Numbered from the stretch's first letter, positions 8,392 to 17,923 are shown. The stretch is 64,000 nucleotides of DNA from Pseudomonas fluorescens (GCF_902497625.1 NZ_CABVGX010000003.1:1-64000), one strand, 5' to 3'. Made by a program: numbers and translations. Notes: generated by a model from the sequence alone, not told the origin.

Positions 8392-10716
8392 TTAGTTCAT
8401 CCAGCCCTTGACCCAATCCATCACCGTTTCGCCGGAAGCAGGGCTTTCGCCACCGCAAGGCGGGCCGGGAGGTGGTTCGCTGCCGCGAATATACGGCATC
8501 TGCACGGCGCCTGGGCAGTTGCCATCGGAACCTTGCCCGGTCCGGGAATCGACCCAGGCCTGAACGATATTATCCGGTTGCGGCATGTCCAGCGGCAATG
8601 GGTCAGCCTTGCGCATGAAACTGGTCCAGACCTGCAACGCACCGGTGGCCCCGGTGAACGGTGTTTTACCGTTATCGTCGCGCCCCAGCCAGACAACAGC
8701 CAGCAGATCCTGACTGAACCCTGCGAACCAGCTGTCACGCGAGTCGTTACTGGTACCGGTCTTGCCAGCCAGGGTCAGGGTTTTCGGCAGTACGTTGTAC
8801 ACCGAACTGCCGGTCCCCTCTCGCATCACGCGCTGCATGGCGCTTTGCACCAGATAGATGGAAGCCGGATCGAAACGCTGCTGAATCTGGAATGGATAGC
8901 GCTTGAGCGGCTCACCCTCGGCCGTCAAGACGCTGCGAATTCCACGCATTGGCGTATTAAAACCGCCGTTGGCCAACGTTTGATACATCGTCGCCACTTC
9001 AATCGGCGTCAGACCACCAGCACCCAGCAACATCGACGGGAATGCCGGAAACTCGCGACTGACACCCAGACGCGCCAGGGTTTTCAGCACGTTCGGCACG
9101 CCCACCGCCAAGCCAAGCCGCGCGGTCGACAGGTTGTAGGAATGCGCCAGACCTTGATAGAGGAAAACCGTACCGTGGGATCGGCGATCATAGTTCTGCG
9201 GCTTCCACACCTGGCCGTCCGCACCTTTGACCGAGAACGAATCATCCGACAGCCAACTGGTCAGCGTGTACTGGCTTGGTTTCTCCAGCGCGGTCAGGTA
9301 CACCGCCGGCTTGATCAGGGAGCCGATCGGTCGCACCGCATCCAGCGCCCGGTTGAAACCGGCAAAACTGGCCTGACGGCTGCCGATCATGGCTTGCACT
9401 TCACCGGTTTCCGGGTTGGTCACGACCATTGCCGCTTCCACTTCATCGGAACCTTTGCGCCCGGACAACCGCTTGAAGGTGTCATTGACCGACGCTTCGG
9501 CTTTCATCTGCAGGATCGGGTCAAAACTGGTGAAAATCCGCAGACCTTCTTCGGTCAAGTCTTCGTCCCGGTAGTCCTCGCGCAACTGGCGTTTGACCAG
9601 GTCGATGAACCCCGGGAAGGAGCTGTCGGCCAACTTGCCACGCGTGGTCACGCCCAGTGGCATTTTCTTCGCGGCGGCGACCTGCTCGGCACTGGCAACA
9701 CCTTGTTGCTCAAGCACATCGAGCACCAGATTACGTCGCTCAAGCGCCCGCTCGGGATTGCGACGCGGGTTGTAGTAGGAAGGCCCTTTGACCATGCCGA
9801 CCAGCATGGCCACCTGGTGCAGCTTCAACTCCGACAGCGGCTGCCCGAAGAAAAACTGGCTGGCCAGCCCGAAACCGTGCACTGCGCGCTGACCGTCCTG
9901 ACCGACGAACACTTCATTGAGGTAAGCCTCAAGAATTTCGCGCTTGTCGTAATGCAGCTCAAGCAGCATCGCCATCATGGCTTCGGTGAGTTTGCGCGTC
10001 AGGCTGCGCTCGCTCGTCAGATAAAAGTTTTTTACCAGCTGTTGCGTGAGCGTACTACCGCCCTGGGTCATCTTCCCGCCGGAGGTGTTGACGTAAACGG
10101 CGCGCGCAATGGATTTTGGCGAAACGCCCCAGTGGCTATAGAAGTCCCGGTCTTCCACGGCCACCAGGGTTTCCAGCAGGTAAGGCGGCACCTGGTCCAG
10201 CTTGATCAGAATGCGGTCTTCGAGATTCTTCGGATAAATCCCGCCGATCAGCAGCGGCTCCAGGCGCACGACTGAAAGCTTCGAGCCGTTGGTAGCGGAC
10301 AATTCGGCCACGTAGTCGCCGGAGAACCGTACACGCACAGGCTGAGCTTTCTCCAAACCTTCATAAAACTGAAAGCCTCGGGTATTCAGGTCGACGGTGT
10401 TACCGCTGACCGCCGCAGCGCCCGGGCCGTTGCTCACGCTTTCACGGCGATAACCCAAAGCATCGAGCTCGGTGAGGAAGTCTGCTTTGCTCAACTTCTG
10501 CCCGGTGAACAATTCCAGCGGGCGCGCGTAGACCTTGGCCGGGATGGTCCAGCGCTTGCCGGAAAACTTCTCCTGGACGACCGCGTCAAGGTAAACCGCG
10601 AATCCGGCGAGCACTACAAGGCCGACCAGACTGAGTTTAAGGGCCCAGCCCAGCCAGGGGCGCATGCCCTTGGAAGGTGGTTTTTTGGGTGTGCGGGGGG
10701 ATCGAGTACGAGTCAT
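8392..10716 (-). CDS. mrcB: Penicillin-binding protein 1B (bifunctional glycosyltransferase-transpeptidase)
   Basis: Polymerises and cross-links peptidoglycan (class A PBP). Order: short cytoplasmic tail, one membrane helix (about residues 21-45), UB2H domain, GT51 glycosyltransferase with EDRDF and GGSTLTQQLVKNF, then transpeptidase with catalytic S466 in GSLIK, SYN, and KTGTSND. The 774-residue length fits PBP1b. The start at 10716 matches the family N-terminus but has no ribosome binding site; a TATAAT ends only nine bases before it, so the mRNA may be leaderless. It is followed after 16 bases by its activator lpoP. Confidence 0.97.
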   Translation of the reverse strand: MTRTRSPRTPKKPPSKGMRPWLGWALKLSLVGLVVLAGFAVYLDAVVQEKFSGKRWTIPAKVYARPLELFTGQKLSKADFLTELDALGYRRESVSNGPGAAAVSGNTVDLNTRGFQFYEGLEKAQPVRVRFSGDYVAELSATNGSKLSVVRLEPLLIGGIYPKNLEDRILIKLDQVPPYLLETLVAVEDRDFYSHWGVSPKSIARAVYVNTSGGKMTQGGSTLTQQLVKNFYLTSERSLTRKLTEAMMAMLLELHYDKREILEAYLNEVFVGQDGQRAVHGFGLASQFFFGQPLSELKLHQVAMLVGMVKGPSYYNPRRNPERALERRNLVLDVLEQQGVASAEQVAAAKKMPLGVTTRGKLADSSFPGFIDLVKRQLREDYRDEDLTEEGLRIFTSFDPILQMKAEASVNDTFKRLSGRKGSDEVEAAMVVTNPETGEVQAMIGSRQASFAGFNRALDAVRPIGSLIKPAVYLTALEKPSQYTLTSWLSDDSFSVKGADGQVWKPQNYDRRSHGTVFLYQGLAHSYNLSTARLGLAVGVPNVLKTLARLGVSREFPAFPSMLLGAGGLTPIEVATMYQTLANGGFNTPMRGIRSVLTAEGEPLKRYPFQIQQRFDPASIYLVQSAMQRVMREGTGSSVYNVLPKTLTLAGKTGTSNDSRDSWFAGFSQDLLAVVWLGRDDNGKTPFTGATGALQVWTSFMRKADPLPLDMPQPDNIVQAWVDSRTGQGSDGNCPGAVQMPYIRGSEPPPGPPCGGESPASGETVMDWVKGWMN

Positions 10717-10724
10717 GGCGGCGG

Positions 10725-10730
10725 ATTATA
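10725..10730 (-). promoter_or_regulatory. Candidate -10 box of mrcB
   Basis: A perfect minus-strand TATAAT at 10730-10725. Transcription would begin about 10718, one to three bases before the mrcB ATG at 10716. No good -35 hexamer is visible 16-18 bases upstream, so activator help or a weak promoter is possible. Confidence 0.45.
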
Positions 10731-10767
10731 CGCACTTTATTCATACTCGACAGACGCCCTCTGAGGT

Positions 10768-10795
10768 TTGCGTCGGGCGGACTTGCCGCCATAAT
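10768..10795 (+). promoter_or_regulatory. Candidate promoter of the APH/ATPase gene
   Basis: TTGCGT (10768-10773) and CATAAT (10790-10795) with a 16-base spacer, giving a leader of about 30 bases before the GTG at 10834. It faces away from the mrcB promoter. Confidence 0.4.
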
Positions 10796-10833
10796 GACGG
10801 CCGTGAATTTTCCCAGACTCTGAAGGAACGCCT

Positions 10834-12390
10834 GTGAGCCAGTCCCTGATCGCTGCCCTGCAAAATCCCGCCCTCTACCCGCATCCTGTAGACGGGTTTC
10901 AGGTCATCGAGACCCATATCTCCTGGGTTATTCTCACGGGCCCCTTCGCCTATAAATTGAAGAAACCGGTGAATTTCGGTTTTCTTGATTTCACCAGCCT
11001 CGACGCCCGCGAGCATTTCTGCGCTGAAGAACTGCGCCTTAATCAGCGTTTGACCAAGGATTTGTATCTCGAAGTATTGCCGATTACCGGGAGTGCCGAG
11101 GCTCCGCAGTGGGGTGGCGACGGTCCGGTCGTCGATTTCGCCTTGAAAATGCGTCAATTCCCACAAAGCCAGTTGCTCAGCACTCTACAAGCCAACGGCG
11201 AGTTGACCACCGCACATATCGACGAAATGGCCGCGCAGATCGCTCAGTTCCACCTCGATGCGCCTAAAGTGCCCGCCGAACATGATGCCGGCACGCCAGA
11301 CAGCGTCATGGCCCCGGTACGGCAGAACTTCGAGCAGATTCTCCCGTTTCTCAGCGACAAGGCCGACCTGCTGCAACTCGACGCCTTGCAAGCATGGGCC
11401 GAAAGCAGCTTCGAACGTCTCAAGCCTCTGCTCGCTCAGCGCAAGGCCAGCGGTTTCATCCGCGAATGCCACGGTGATATCCACTTGGGCAACGCCACCG
11501 TGATCGACGGCAGCGTGGTAATTTTCGACTGCATCGAATTCAACGAGCCTTTCCGTTTCACCGACGTGTACGCGGACACCGGCTTCCTGGCGATGGACCT
11601 CGAAGACCGGGGGCTGAAAAGCCTGGCCCGCCGGTTTGTCAGCCAATACCTGGAGCTCACCGGCGATTACCAGGGCCTTGAGGTGTTGAACTTCTATAAA
11701 GCCTACCGTGCCATGGTTCGCGCCAAGGTCAGCCTGTTCAGCATGCCGGCCGAAGCCGATCCGGTGCAGCGCGCCACGACACTGCGTCAGTACCGCAATT
11801 ACGCCAACCTGGCCGAAAGCTACAGCACCATTCCTTCGCGATTCATGGCAATTACCCACGGCGTCTCCGCTGTAGGCAAAAGCCACGTGGCCATGCGTCT
11901 GGTCGAAGCACTGGGCGCGATTCGCCTGCGTTCCGATATTGAACGCAAGCGTCTGTTCGGCGCACAAACCGTCACCAACGATCCACAGGCCGGCATCTAC
12001 AGCGCTGAAGCGAGTGCTGCGACCTACACCCGTTTGCATGAGATTGCCGGAGTCATCCTGCACGCGGGTTTCCCGGTGGTCATCGATGCGACCTACCTCA
12101 AGCGCGAACAACGCGACGGCGCCGCAGCTGTCGCCGAATCGACTGGCGCGCCGTTCCTCATCCTTGATTGCAATGCCCCGCAGGCCGTGATCGAAAGCTG
12201 GCTGACGCTGCGTCAAGCGGACAATAAGGATCCGTCCGACGCCACTCTGGCCGTTATCGAGGCCCAACAGGTCAGTCGCGAAGCCCTGACGCCGGCAGAG
12301 ATCCTGTGTAGCAAACGCGTTCAGACCAACGAGAGCGGAACACTCGATACCGTTGTCGCGCAGATCCGCCAGCGCCTGCCCGGCTTGTAA
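10834..12390 (+). CDS. Fusion of a phosphotransferase-like (APH) domain and a P-loop kinase-like ATPase domain
   Basis: A 518-residue cytoplasmic protein. Residues about 1-320 are an aminoglycoside-phosphotransferase-like kinase fold with the catalytic loop HGDIHLGN starting at H213 and the metal-binding FDCIEF after it. Residues about 335-515 are an AAA-type/zeta-like small-molecule kinase fold with Walker A GVSAVGKS (343-350). An orthologue sits beside ponB in P. aeruginosa (PA4701 region). The substrate is unknown; antibiotic resistance should not be assumed. The start is GTG 10834, preceded by GAAGGA. Confidence 0.85.
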   Translation: MSQSLIAALQNPALYPHPVDGFQVIETHISWVILTGPFAYKLKKPVNFGFLDFTSLDAREHFCAEELRLNQRLTKDLYLEVLPITGSAEAPQWGGDGPVVDFALKMRQFPQSQLLSTLQANGELTTAHIDEMAAQIAQFHLDAPKVPAEHDAGTPDSVMAPVRQNFEQILPFLSDKADLLQLDALQAWAESSFERLKPLLAQRKASGFIRECHGDIHLGNATVIDGSVVIFDCIEFNEPFRFTDVYADTGFLAMDLEDRGLKSLARRFVSQYLELTGDYQGLEVLNFYKAYRAMVRAKVSLFSMPAEADPVQRATTLRQYRNYANLAESYSTIPSRFMAITHGVSAVGKSHVAMRLVEALGAIRLRSDIERKRLFGAQTVTNDPQAGIYSAEASAATYTRLHEIAGVILHAGFPVVIDATYLKREQRDGAAAVAESTGAPFLILDCNAPQAVIESWLTLRQADNKDPSDATLAVIEAQQVSREALTPAEILCSKRVQTNESGTLDTVVAQIRQRLPGL

Positions 12391-12480
12391 AAACTATTTG
12401 AGCTGTGAAGCCCTTGCCGGCTTCACGGACACCAAATAGTGGCACTATACTGGCGTCATAAAACTAACAGGTGATCTGAC

Positions 12481-12825
12481 ATGAGCCAGCCCAAACTTCT
12501 CGACACCCCGCTCTATGCCTTGCTGCACAAAGACGATATCACCGGGTTCAACAACGAGCGCCCCTCTGACGGAGCCGTCGACATGGTGGGAGGCGACTTT
12601 CGTGGCCTGGACCTGCGGGAGTTGAACGCTGACGGCGTCGACTTCGCAGATGCTTATTTCCGTTCGGCTGACCTGCGCGGTATTGATTTCAGAAATTCCA
12701 ATCTGCAAGGCGCGAGCCTGGCCCACGCGCAGATATCCGGCGCTTATTTTCCAGTTGAATTGAGTGCAGACGAAATTCTGATGTCGATGAATTTCGGTAC
12801 ACGCCTGCGCTATCGCACTCGCTAA
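12481..12825 (+). CDS. Pentapeptide-repeat-like protein
   Basis: A 114-residue protein. Residues about 37-90 carry five-residue periodicity with L/F in the central place (GDFRGLDLRELNADGVDFADAYF and onwards), as in pentapeptide-repeat beta helices. It is too short to mimic DNA like Qnr proteins. Function unknown. The ATG at 12481 has CAGGTGATCTGAC upstream. The 230 bases to the next gene hold no feature I can name. Confidence 0.75.
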   Translation: MSQPKLLDTPLYALLHKDDITGFNNERPSDGAVDMVGGDFRGLDLRELNADGVDFADAYFRSADLRGIDFRNSNLQGASLAHAQISGAYFPVELSADEILMSMNFGTRLRYRTR

Positions 12826-13056
12826 GAGCTGTAGCTGACCAAAGATCCGGCGCCCCCGCTTGCGCCGGACTGTAGACACTGTCTGCCTGGTCGACCTGAC
12901 CATCCTGCTGCCTGCTCCAACATTCGCTGCCGCCAGCTTGGTGGTCTTAGAACCTTTCTGCATTGAAACACACCAAACGAACACACTTTTCCTACTGATG
13001 ACTACACTCCTCAGAGGCTTGCCCCACGCTCCATTCGGCTGTCGCAAGGAGGCTTG

Positions 13057-13329
13057 ATGAATGATGAATTGCAGCACCTGAAAAACCTTGGCAAGACATC
13101 GGCACAATGGCTGCACGCCGTCGGCATACATAGTGCTTCTGATCTGCGTCGCCTGGGGGCGGTGGATGCTTACCGAGCGGTACGCACGCGCGGGTTCCGA
13201 GCTTCCAAAGTGTTGTTGTATGCCATTGAAGGCGCTTTGATGGATGTGCACTGGAACGACATTCCGGCAGAGCGCAAGGAAGCCTTGAACAAACAACTTG
13301 AAGCCATCTCGTCACGCCACAAGAACTGA
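13057..13329 (+). CDS. TfoX/Sxy C-terminal domain protein
   Basis: A 90-residue protein consisting of the helical C-terminal domain of TfoX/Sxy proteins (LKNLGKTSAQWLHAVGIHS ... LYAIEGALMDVHWNDIP). The N-terminal TfoX domain is absent, as in many stand-alone members. In competence regulators this domain accompanies the activator domain; its role alone is unknown. The start is ATG 13057, with AAGGAGG four bases upstream; TTG three bases earlier is less likely. The next gene starts 14 bases downstream, so both are probably co-transcribed. Confidence 0.8.
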   Translation: MNDELQHLKNLGKTSAQWLHAVGIHSASDLRRLGAVDAYRAVRTRGFRASKVLLYAIEGALMDVHWNDIPAERKEALNKQLEAISSRHKN

Positions 13330-13343
13330 ACGGGCGATGCTGC

Positions 13344-14144
13344 ATGTATTTACTCGGAGAACAACCGGCTTACGCCGATGCTTTGATCAATCGACTGCAA
13401 ACCATTCCCGGCCATCTAATGGCTGGCCTGTCGCCCAGTGGACCGGCTATCGAGGTTGCAGCCACAGACGATCTGGCAGCATCGCTGCCCGGCGATCAGA
13501 TATTTGTCCTGGAGAGTGGTTCGCTGCAGGGCTGCGTCAACGAACGCCCGTTGTTTTATCTGCATGAAGGCGATCTGATTGGTTTGCGCCAGGACAGCGA
13601 CTTGGCCCGTGCGCGTTTGTACAGCGATAACCCGGTGACATTAAGGCCCTACCGGCGATCTGAGGTGTTCCAGCATATTTTTGCTGAAGAGCATCGATCG
13701 GAACTCTTACTGGAATACCTGACCGGTCAGACCGCGCTGCTCTGCGATGCGGTCGCGCGCCTCAAACCACCTGAGTTTCGCAGCACCAATGGTTTCCAGC
13801 GCGTTGCTGATGGCGCGGTGCTTATCAGTCAGGGCGATGAGGCGGATCATGTATTCATCATCATTGAGGGCCACGCCGAAGCGTTCGTCGATGGAGTCAA
13901 AGTGGGTGACGTGCCCAAGGATGAAATTTTCGGCGCGATGGCGGTGTTCACCGGTGAAAGACGCAACGCGAGCGTGATTGCCAGCGAACCGAGCACCGTC
14001 ATGTTGATTCCGAAAGACCAGTTTTTGACCCTGACTCAAAGCAATCCGAAGATCGCTCACAGCCTGATCGAGAACATGGCTCGGCGCATTGATCTGTTGA
14101 ACAAGCAGATTATTCCACTGAGCAGATCCGGCAATGCTGCCTGA
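13344..14144 (+). CDS. cbpA: Cyclic-nucleotide-binding protein CbpA
   Basis: A 266-residue protein with a C-terminal cyclic-nucleotide-binding domain (about residues 150-255). The phosphate-binding cassette region reads FGAMAVFTGERRNASV, close to the FGE-(x)-AL-(x)-RxA pattern, with the arginine kept but alanine for the usual glutamate. No DNA-binding helix-turn-helix follows. Its position directly before prrF matches P. aeruginosa PA4704 (CbpA), a cAMP-binding protein regulated by Vfr. Residues 1-130 form a less conserved domain of unknown role. Ligand identity here is inferred. Confidence 0.85.
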   Translation: MYLLGEQPAYADALINRLQTIPGHLMAGLSPSGPAIEVAATDDLAASLPGDQIFVLESGSLQGCVNERPLFYLHEGDLIGLRQDSDLARARLYSDNPVTLRPYRRSEVFQHIFAEEHRSELLLEYLTGQTALLCDAVARLKPPEFRSTNGFQRVADGAVLISQGDEADHVFIIIEGHAEAFVDGVKVGDVPKDEIFGAMAVFTGERRNASVIASEPSTVMLIPKDQFLTLTQSNPKIAHSLIENMARRIDLLNKQIIPLSRSGNAA

Positions 14145-14211
14145 AAGGCTGGAAAAGTCGGGGCTATCGACGCAAATACACACGGTCTTCAAAGCAGATG
14201 AAAAAGAGCTG

Positions 14212-14243
14212 TTGACATGGTAATGAGAATCGCTATGATTATC
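14212..14243 (+). promoter_or_regulatory. prrF promoter with overlapping Fur box
   Basis: A near-ideal promoter: TTGACA (14212-14217) and TATGAT (14234-14239), spacer 16. Bases 14225-14243 match the 19-base Fur consensus at 13 positions and cover the -10 box, so iron-loaded Fur would exclude RNA polymerase. Confidence 0.85.
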
Positions 14244-14245
14244 AC

Positions 14246-14357
14246 AACTGGTCGCGAGACTGGTCGATATTTGAAAAGCCCTTGGTTCGGACTCTCAGAT
14301 ATCTCCTCATCAGGCTAATCACGGTTATTTGACCCGGCTCTTGCCGGGTCTTTTTTT
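14246..14357 (+). ncRNA. prrF1: PrrF iron-responsive small RNA
   Basis: About 112 bases beginning AACTGGTCGCGAGAC. The conserved seed core of PrrF, TCTCCTCATCAGGCTAATCA, lies at 14302-14321, and the RNA ends in a strong terminator (GACCCGGC TCTT GCCGGGTC plus seven T) at 14331-14357. PrrF RNAs are the Pseudomonas equivalent of RyhB: they repress non-essential iron-using proteins under iron starvation. The locus matches P. aeruginosa, between cbpA and the haem genes, but only one copy is present; P. aeruginosa has two in tandem here, and therefore the longer PrrH read-through RNA is not expected from this locus. Confidence 0.95.
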
Positions 14358-14375
14358 GCCTGCATAAAACTGTGG

Positions 14376-15227
14376 CTACTTCTCGAACTGCTTGCGCATC
14401 TGCGCGCAGTAATCGACAACCGGCGTGGAGGGTGTGTACCAGACGTAATCGGCCATTGCCACAGTGACGTCACTGCCCTGCTGCGCCAGCATCAGAACCG
14501 TTGGCGCTTCCGGCGCACCCAAGTCAAGCACATGGATGGGCACACCGACGTCCTTGCGCGCATGGTAAGCGCCAGCAAACAGCACCGACGGTGTCGGCGC
14601 CTCAAGCAAGCGTTCGGCCATGCGCAAGTCACGTTGTTGCTGCACCGCTAGCATTGCCGGCATTTGCCCTGTGGGCAGCAGGCCGCAATGGGATTCACCG
14701 ATTTGCGCCAGCAGCTCATTTTTGACTGAGGCCGCATTCGATCGCGCGCCGTTCAAGGTTGGGGGTTTCGTATAAAAGGCGCGCAGCTCGACAGCATCCA
14801 GGTTGGCGGCCAACAGTGGATAGGGCTGACTCAGCGCGAAGCGGATCACTGGCTCGTACAGCGCCCAGTCCCAACCTTTCTGCCAGGCCAGCGCGGCGGG
14901 CAAATCTGCCGGCATGGAAGACGCACGTCGCACTGCGTCTAATTTGGGTTGTTGATCCGGCGTAAGCATTTCCAACAGCAAACTGCCTTGAGGTCGCTGC
15001 TGGCCCAGCGTCTGTAACAACCACAACTGCAGCGTATGGTGATCGCGATTGTCGTGTTGCTCACCCACAATCAAGCGGGGAGTCTTGGCCAGCTGCGCGA
15101 TCAGCTCGTGAGGCGTAACCGCCTGACCGTTGCGCAGGTCTCGAATCTCGCCCACGACCGGCGGTGGCGCCGAACCATGCTGACAGGCACTTAGCAGCAT
15201 CAGCGCCGCAATCAAAAAAAGACGCAT
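14376..15227 (-). CDS. ChaN family haem-binding-type lipoprotein (PhuW position)
   Basis: A 283-residue lipoprotein: signal MRLFLIAALMLLSAC with the lipidated cysteine at C15. The rest matches the ChaN/Cofac_haem_bdg family (LIVGEQHDNRDHHTLQLWLL, ELLAQIGESHCG, VLFAGAYHARKDVGVP), in which Campylobacter ChaN binds haem dimers. It is the last gene of the hmuTUV operon, 22 bases after hmuV, at the place of phuW in P. aeruginosa. The start at 15227 has GGGGGGAGGG upstream. Its end faces the prrF terminator. Confidence 0.85.
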   Translation of the reverse strand: MRLFLIAALMLLSACQHGSAPPPVVGEIRDLRNGQAVTPHELIAQLAKTPRLIVGEQHDNRDHHTLQLWLLQTLGQQRPQGSLLLEMLTPDQQPKLDAVRRASSMPADLPAALAWQKGWDWALYEPVIRFALSQPYPLLAANLDAVELRAFYTKPPTLNGARSNAASVKNELLAQIGESHCGLLPTGQMPAMLAVQQQRDLRMAERLLEAPTPSVLFAGAYHARKDVGVPIHVLDLGAPEAPTVLMLAQQGSDVTVAMADYVWYTPSTPVVDYCAQMRKQFEK

Positions 15228-15249
15228 ACCCTCCCCCCTTTTGAACAGA

Positions 15250-16017
15250 TCAGCGGGCGATGATAAGTGGATGCCCACGCTCCGGATGAGCCTGTACCAG
15301 CACTTCCAGACCGAAGACCGCTTTGAGCGGTTCCGGGCGCAGTACCCGCTCCGGCGTGTCAAGTGCGATGGCCCGCCCACCTTCCAGCAGTAACAGGCGG
15401 TCACAATAGCGTGCCGCCAGGTTCAAATCATGCAGGATCACCAGTACCGCTGCGCCCCGATCGGCAAACGCGCGCACTGCCTGCAAAGTCGTGTGCTGAT
15501 GCAAGGGGTCGAGCATTGAAGTCGGCTCGTCAAGCAACAGCGTTTGTCCTGCTTCGCCCGGCCAGAGCTGTGCCAGGACACGGGCCAGATGCACCCGCTG
15601 ACGCTCGCCGCCCGACAACGCCAGATAGCTGCGCCCCTGCAAGTGGCTGGCGTCCGCGGCCTGCAGTGCCGCTGCGATGATTTCATCGTCGCGTACCTTT
15701 CCGCTTTGATGCGGCAAGCGGCCCATGCCGACCACTTCCTCGACACGGAAGGCGAAGTCGAGGGTTGATACTTGCGGCAATACGGCCAGGCGTTGCGCTC
15801 GTTGCGTACCGGTCCAGTCGCGCAGTTCGCGAGCATCCAGCCATACGCTTGGCTGATCAGCTTGCAATTCACCACACAAGGCGCCCAGCAGCGTGCTTTT
15901 GCCCGCGCCGTTGGGGCCCAGAACGCCGAGGATTTCTCCTGGCCTGAGTTCGAGCGTGATGTCCGTCAACACGATTTTGCGGCCTCGGCGGATGTGCAGG
16001 TTCTGCGTTCGCAGCAT
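15250..16017 (-). CDS. hmuV: Haem ABC importer ATPase
   Basis: A 255-residue ABC ATPase that powers haem import from periplasm to cytoplasm. Walker [10 protein letters not shown], signature [15 protein letters not shown] and Walker [12 protein letters not shown] are intact. The start at 16017 overlaps the hmuU stop (TGATG). An upstream open frame to 16428 is a shadow of hmuU. Confidence 0.95.
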   Translation of the reverse strand: MLRTQNLHIRRGRKIVLTDITLELRPGEILGVLGPNGAGKSTLLGALCGELQADQPSVWLDARELRDWTGTQRAQRLAVLPQVSTLDFAFRVEEVVGMGRLPHQSGKVRDDEIIAAALQAADASHLQGRSYLALSGGERQRVHLARVLAQLWPGEAGQTLLLDEPTSMLDPLHQHTTLQAVRAFADRGAAVLVILHDLNLAARYCDRLLLLEGGRAIALDTPERVLRPEPLKAVFGLEVLVQAHPERGHPLIIAR

Positions 16018-17054
16018 CAGGCGCGCCCTCGCAACAGCAAATACAGAAAGACCGGCGCACCGATCATGGCGGTGACTATGCCGATCGGCAGTTCCGCCGG
16101 CGCCAGCGCCAGCCGCGCGACCAGATCTGCAAACAACAGCAGGCTGGCACCCGCCAGTATCGAGGCTGGCAGCAACACTCGATGATCGGGACCGGACAGC
16201 AGCCGTACCAGGTGCGGCACCACCAATCCGACAAACCCGATCATCCCCGCCGCCGCCACGGCGGCACCGACGCCCAGTGCCGTACACAGCACCAGTTCGC
16301 GCTTGAGCCGTTCGACGTCGATACCCAGGTGACCGGCCTCCGACTCTCCGAGCAACAAAGCATTCAATGCCTTGGCGCGCCGCGGCAACCACAGCGCTAC
16401 ACCGAGGCTGATCAACAAGAGCGGCCACAGTCGCGAATAACTGGCGCCGTTAAGACTACCCAGATTCCAGAACGTCAGCGTGCGCAGGGTCGCGTCGTCC
16501 GCCAGGTAGGTAAACAGACCCACGATGGCACCGGCCAGCGCTGTCAAGGCAAGGCCGGCCAGAAGCATGGTTGCAACATCGGTGCGGCCGTTGGTCCGGC
16601 CCAGTCGATAGACCAATGCCGTTACCGCCAGACCGCCGAGAAAAGCGCACAGCGACAGCAGATATGGACCGAGGAATTCTGGCAACCCTCCGAGCATCGA
16701 GCCGCCCACGATTGCAACCGCCGCGCCTAATGCCGCACCCCCCGAAACCCCCACCAGACCCGGATCGGCCAACGGATTGCGAAACAACCCCTGCATTGCC
16801 ACGCCCGAGAGCGCCAGCACACCGCCTACCGCCAACCCCAGCACAGTTCTCGGTAAGCGAATCTGGCCGAGGATCAGTTCAGCCTGTTCCAATCCGTCCC
16901 CGGCAAAGGGCAGCCCGAGCATGCGCAAGCTAACGCGCAACGTGTCGAAAAGCGGCAAGCTCACCGGGCCGAGCGCCAGCGACAACCAGATCGCCAGCAG
17001 ACACAGGAGGCTCAGACCAATGAACAACGTGCGCGGTTTGACCAGGACTGTCAT
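16017..17054 (-). CDS. hmuU: Haem ABC importer permease (FecCD family)
   Basis: A 345-residue inner-membrane protein of the BtuC/FecCD/HmuU family with about ten membrane helices. The coupling region with the family motif [19 protein letters not shown] lies near residue 85. It overlaps hmuT by four bases (ATGA) and hmuV by one. Specificity for haem rather than ferric siderophore rests on the hmuT and prrF context. Confidence 0.93.
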   Translation of the reverse strand: MTVLVKPRTLFIGLSLLCLLAIWLSLALGPVSLPLFDTLRVSLRMLGLPFAGDGLEQAELILGQIRLPRTVLGLAVGGVLALSGVAMQGLFRNPLADPGLVGVSGGAALGAAVAIVGGSMLGGLPEFLGPYLLSLCAFLGGLAVTALVYRLGRTNGRTDVATMLLAGLALTALAGAIVGLFTYLADDATLRTLTFWNLGSLNGASYSRLWPLLLISLGVALWLPRRAKALNALLLGESEAGHLGIDVERLKRELVLCTALGVGAAVAAAGMIGFVGLVVPHLVRLLSGPDHRVLLPASILAGASLLLFADLVARLALAPAELPIGIVTAMIGAPVFLYLLLRGRA

Positions 17055-17923
17055 TGCCCGGCAGTGCCGGGAAAGAAACCGTCAGACAGTTTTTCCAGCG
17101 CATCAGGCAAGCGTGGCCCGAGCCCGCCAACCAGCAACGTTGGATCAAGCTCCATGACGCGAGCGTTGCGGGCTGCGCGGGTCGAGGACAGGATCGGATT
17201 CTCCTTGAACAACGCTGCACGCGCCGCCTCGCCGACAAGCGCGCGGTCTGCGAACACCAGCACTTCGGGATCCAGACTAATCAATGACTCGCTGGAAAAT
17301 GGCTTGTAACCGCTGTGCGTCGCCAGATTGTGTCCGCCCGCCTGGCGGATCATCCAGTCGGCAGCCGTGTCCTTGCCGGCGATCAGCGGTTTACCACCGG
17401 CATGACCCAGCAGCATCAGCACGCCGGGAGACGGATGTATCAGTTGCGCTTTGGTAACGCGGATTTTCTGCCGCTCAAGCCGTTGTTGATAATCCAGGAA
17501 CAACCGCGTCGCCCTGTCCTGCGCGCCGAGCAACTTGCCCAACTTTTGCAAGTTAGTCTGCAAGGCCGGCACATCGGGTTGGGCAGAAAACAATTCAACC
17601 TGCACGCCCGCACTGCGAATCTGCGAGAGTACTGGCGGCGGCCCCATTTCTTCGGTGCCGACCAGAATGTGCGGACGCAAGCTCAGCACGCCCTCCGCTG
17701 ACAATTGCCGCTGGTAGCCGATGCTGGGTAACGTTTTAAGGCTTGCCGGATGCTGACTGGTGGTATCGACGCCCACCAGTTTCGACTCCCCGCCCAGCGC
17801 ACTGACCCACTCCGACAGCGCGCCGCCGGCACTGACCCAGCGCTGGGGCAACTCGGCTGCGCCAACGTGGTGACTGGCGAACAATCCGAGGCAGAGCGCG
17901 GCAACGCGGGCAGTCAGGCTCAT
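17051..17923 (-). CDS. hmuT: Haem-binding periplasmic protein
   Basis: A 290-residue class III solute-binding protein with a signal peptide (MSLTARVAALCLGLFASHHVGA, cleavage near residue 23). It resembles PhuT/HmuT: RWVSAGGALSEWVSALGG near the mature N-terminus, whose region usually carries one haem-ligating residue, and a second lobe with FSSESLISLDPEVLVFADRA. The start at 17923 has AAGGAAG six bases upstream. First gene of hmuTUV-chaN. Neither a TonB-dependent haem receptor nor a PhuS/HmuS haem-trafficking gene is next to it. Confidence 0.93.
   Translation of the reverse strand: MSLTARVAALCLGLFASHHVGAAELPQRWVSAGGALSEWVSALGGESKLVGVDTTSQHPASLKTLPSIGYQRQLSAEGVLSLRPHILVGTEEMGPPPVLSQIRSAGVQVELFSAQPDVPALQTNLQKLGKLLGAQDRATRLFLDYQQRLERQKIRVTKAQLIHPSPGVLMLLGHAGGKPLIAGKDTAADWMIRQAGGHNLATHSGYKPFSSESLISLDPEVLVFADRALVGEAARAALFKENPILSSTRAARNARVMELDPTLLVGGLGPRLPDALEKLSDGFFPGTAGQ

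Noticed and set aside
10834..12390. An aminoglycoside resistance gene
   Set aside because: The APH-like fold is shared by many kinases; fusion to a P-loop ATPase and core-genome position argue against a resistance role.
12860..13057. A 65-residue open frame between the pentapeptide and TfoX-type genes
   Set aside because: No ribosome site, no recognisable family, and it runs into the real start of the next gene.
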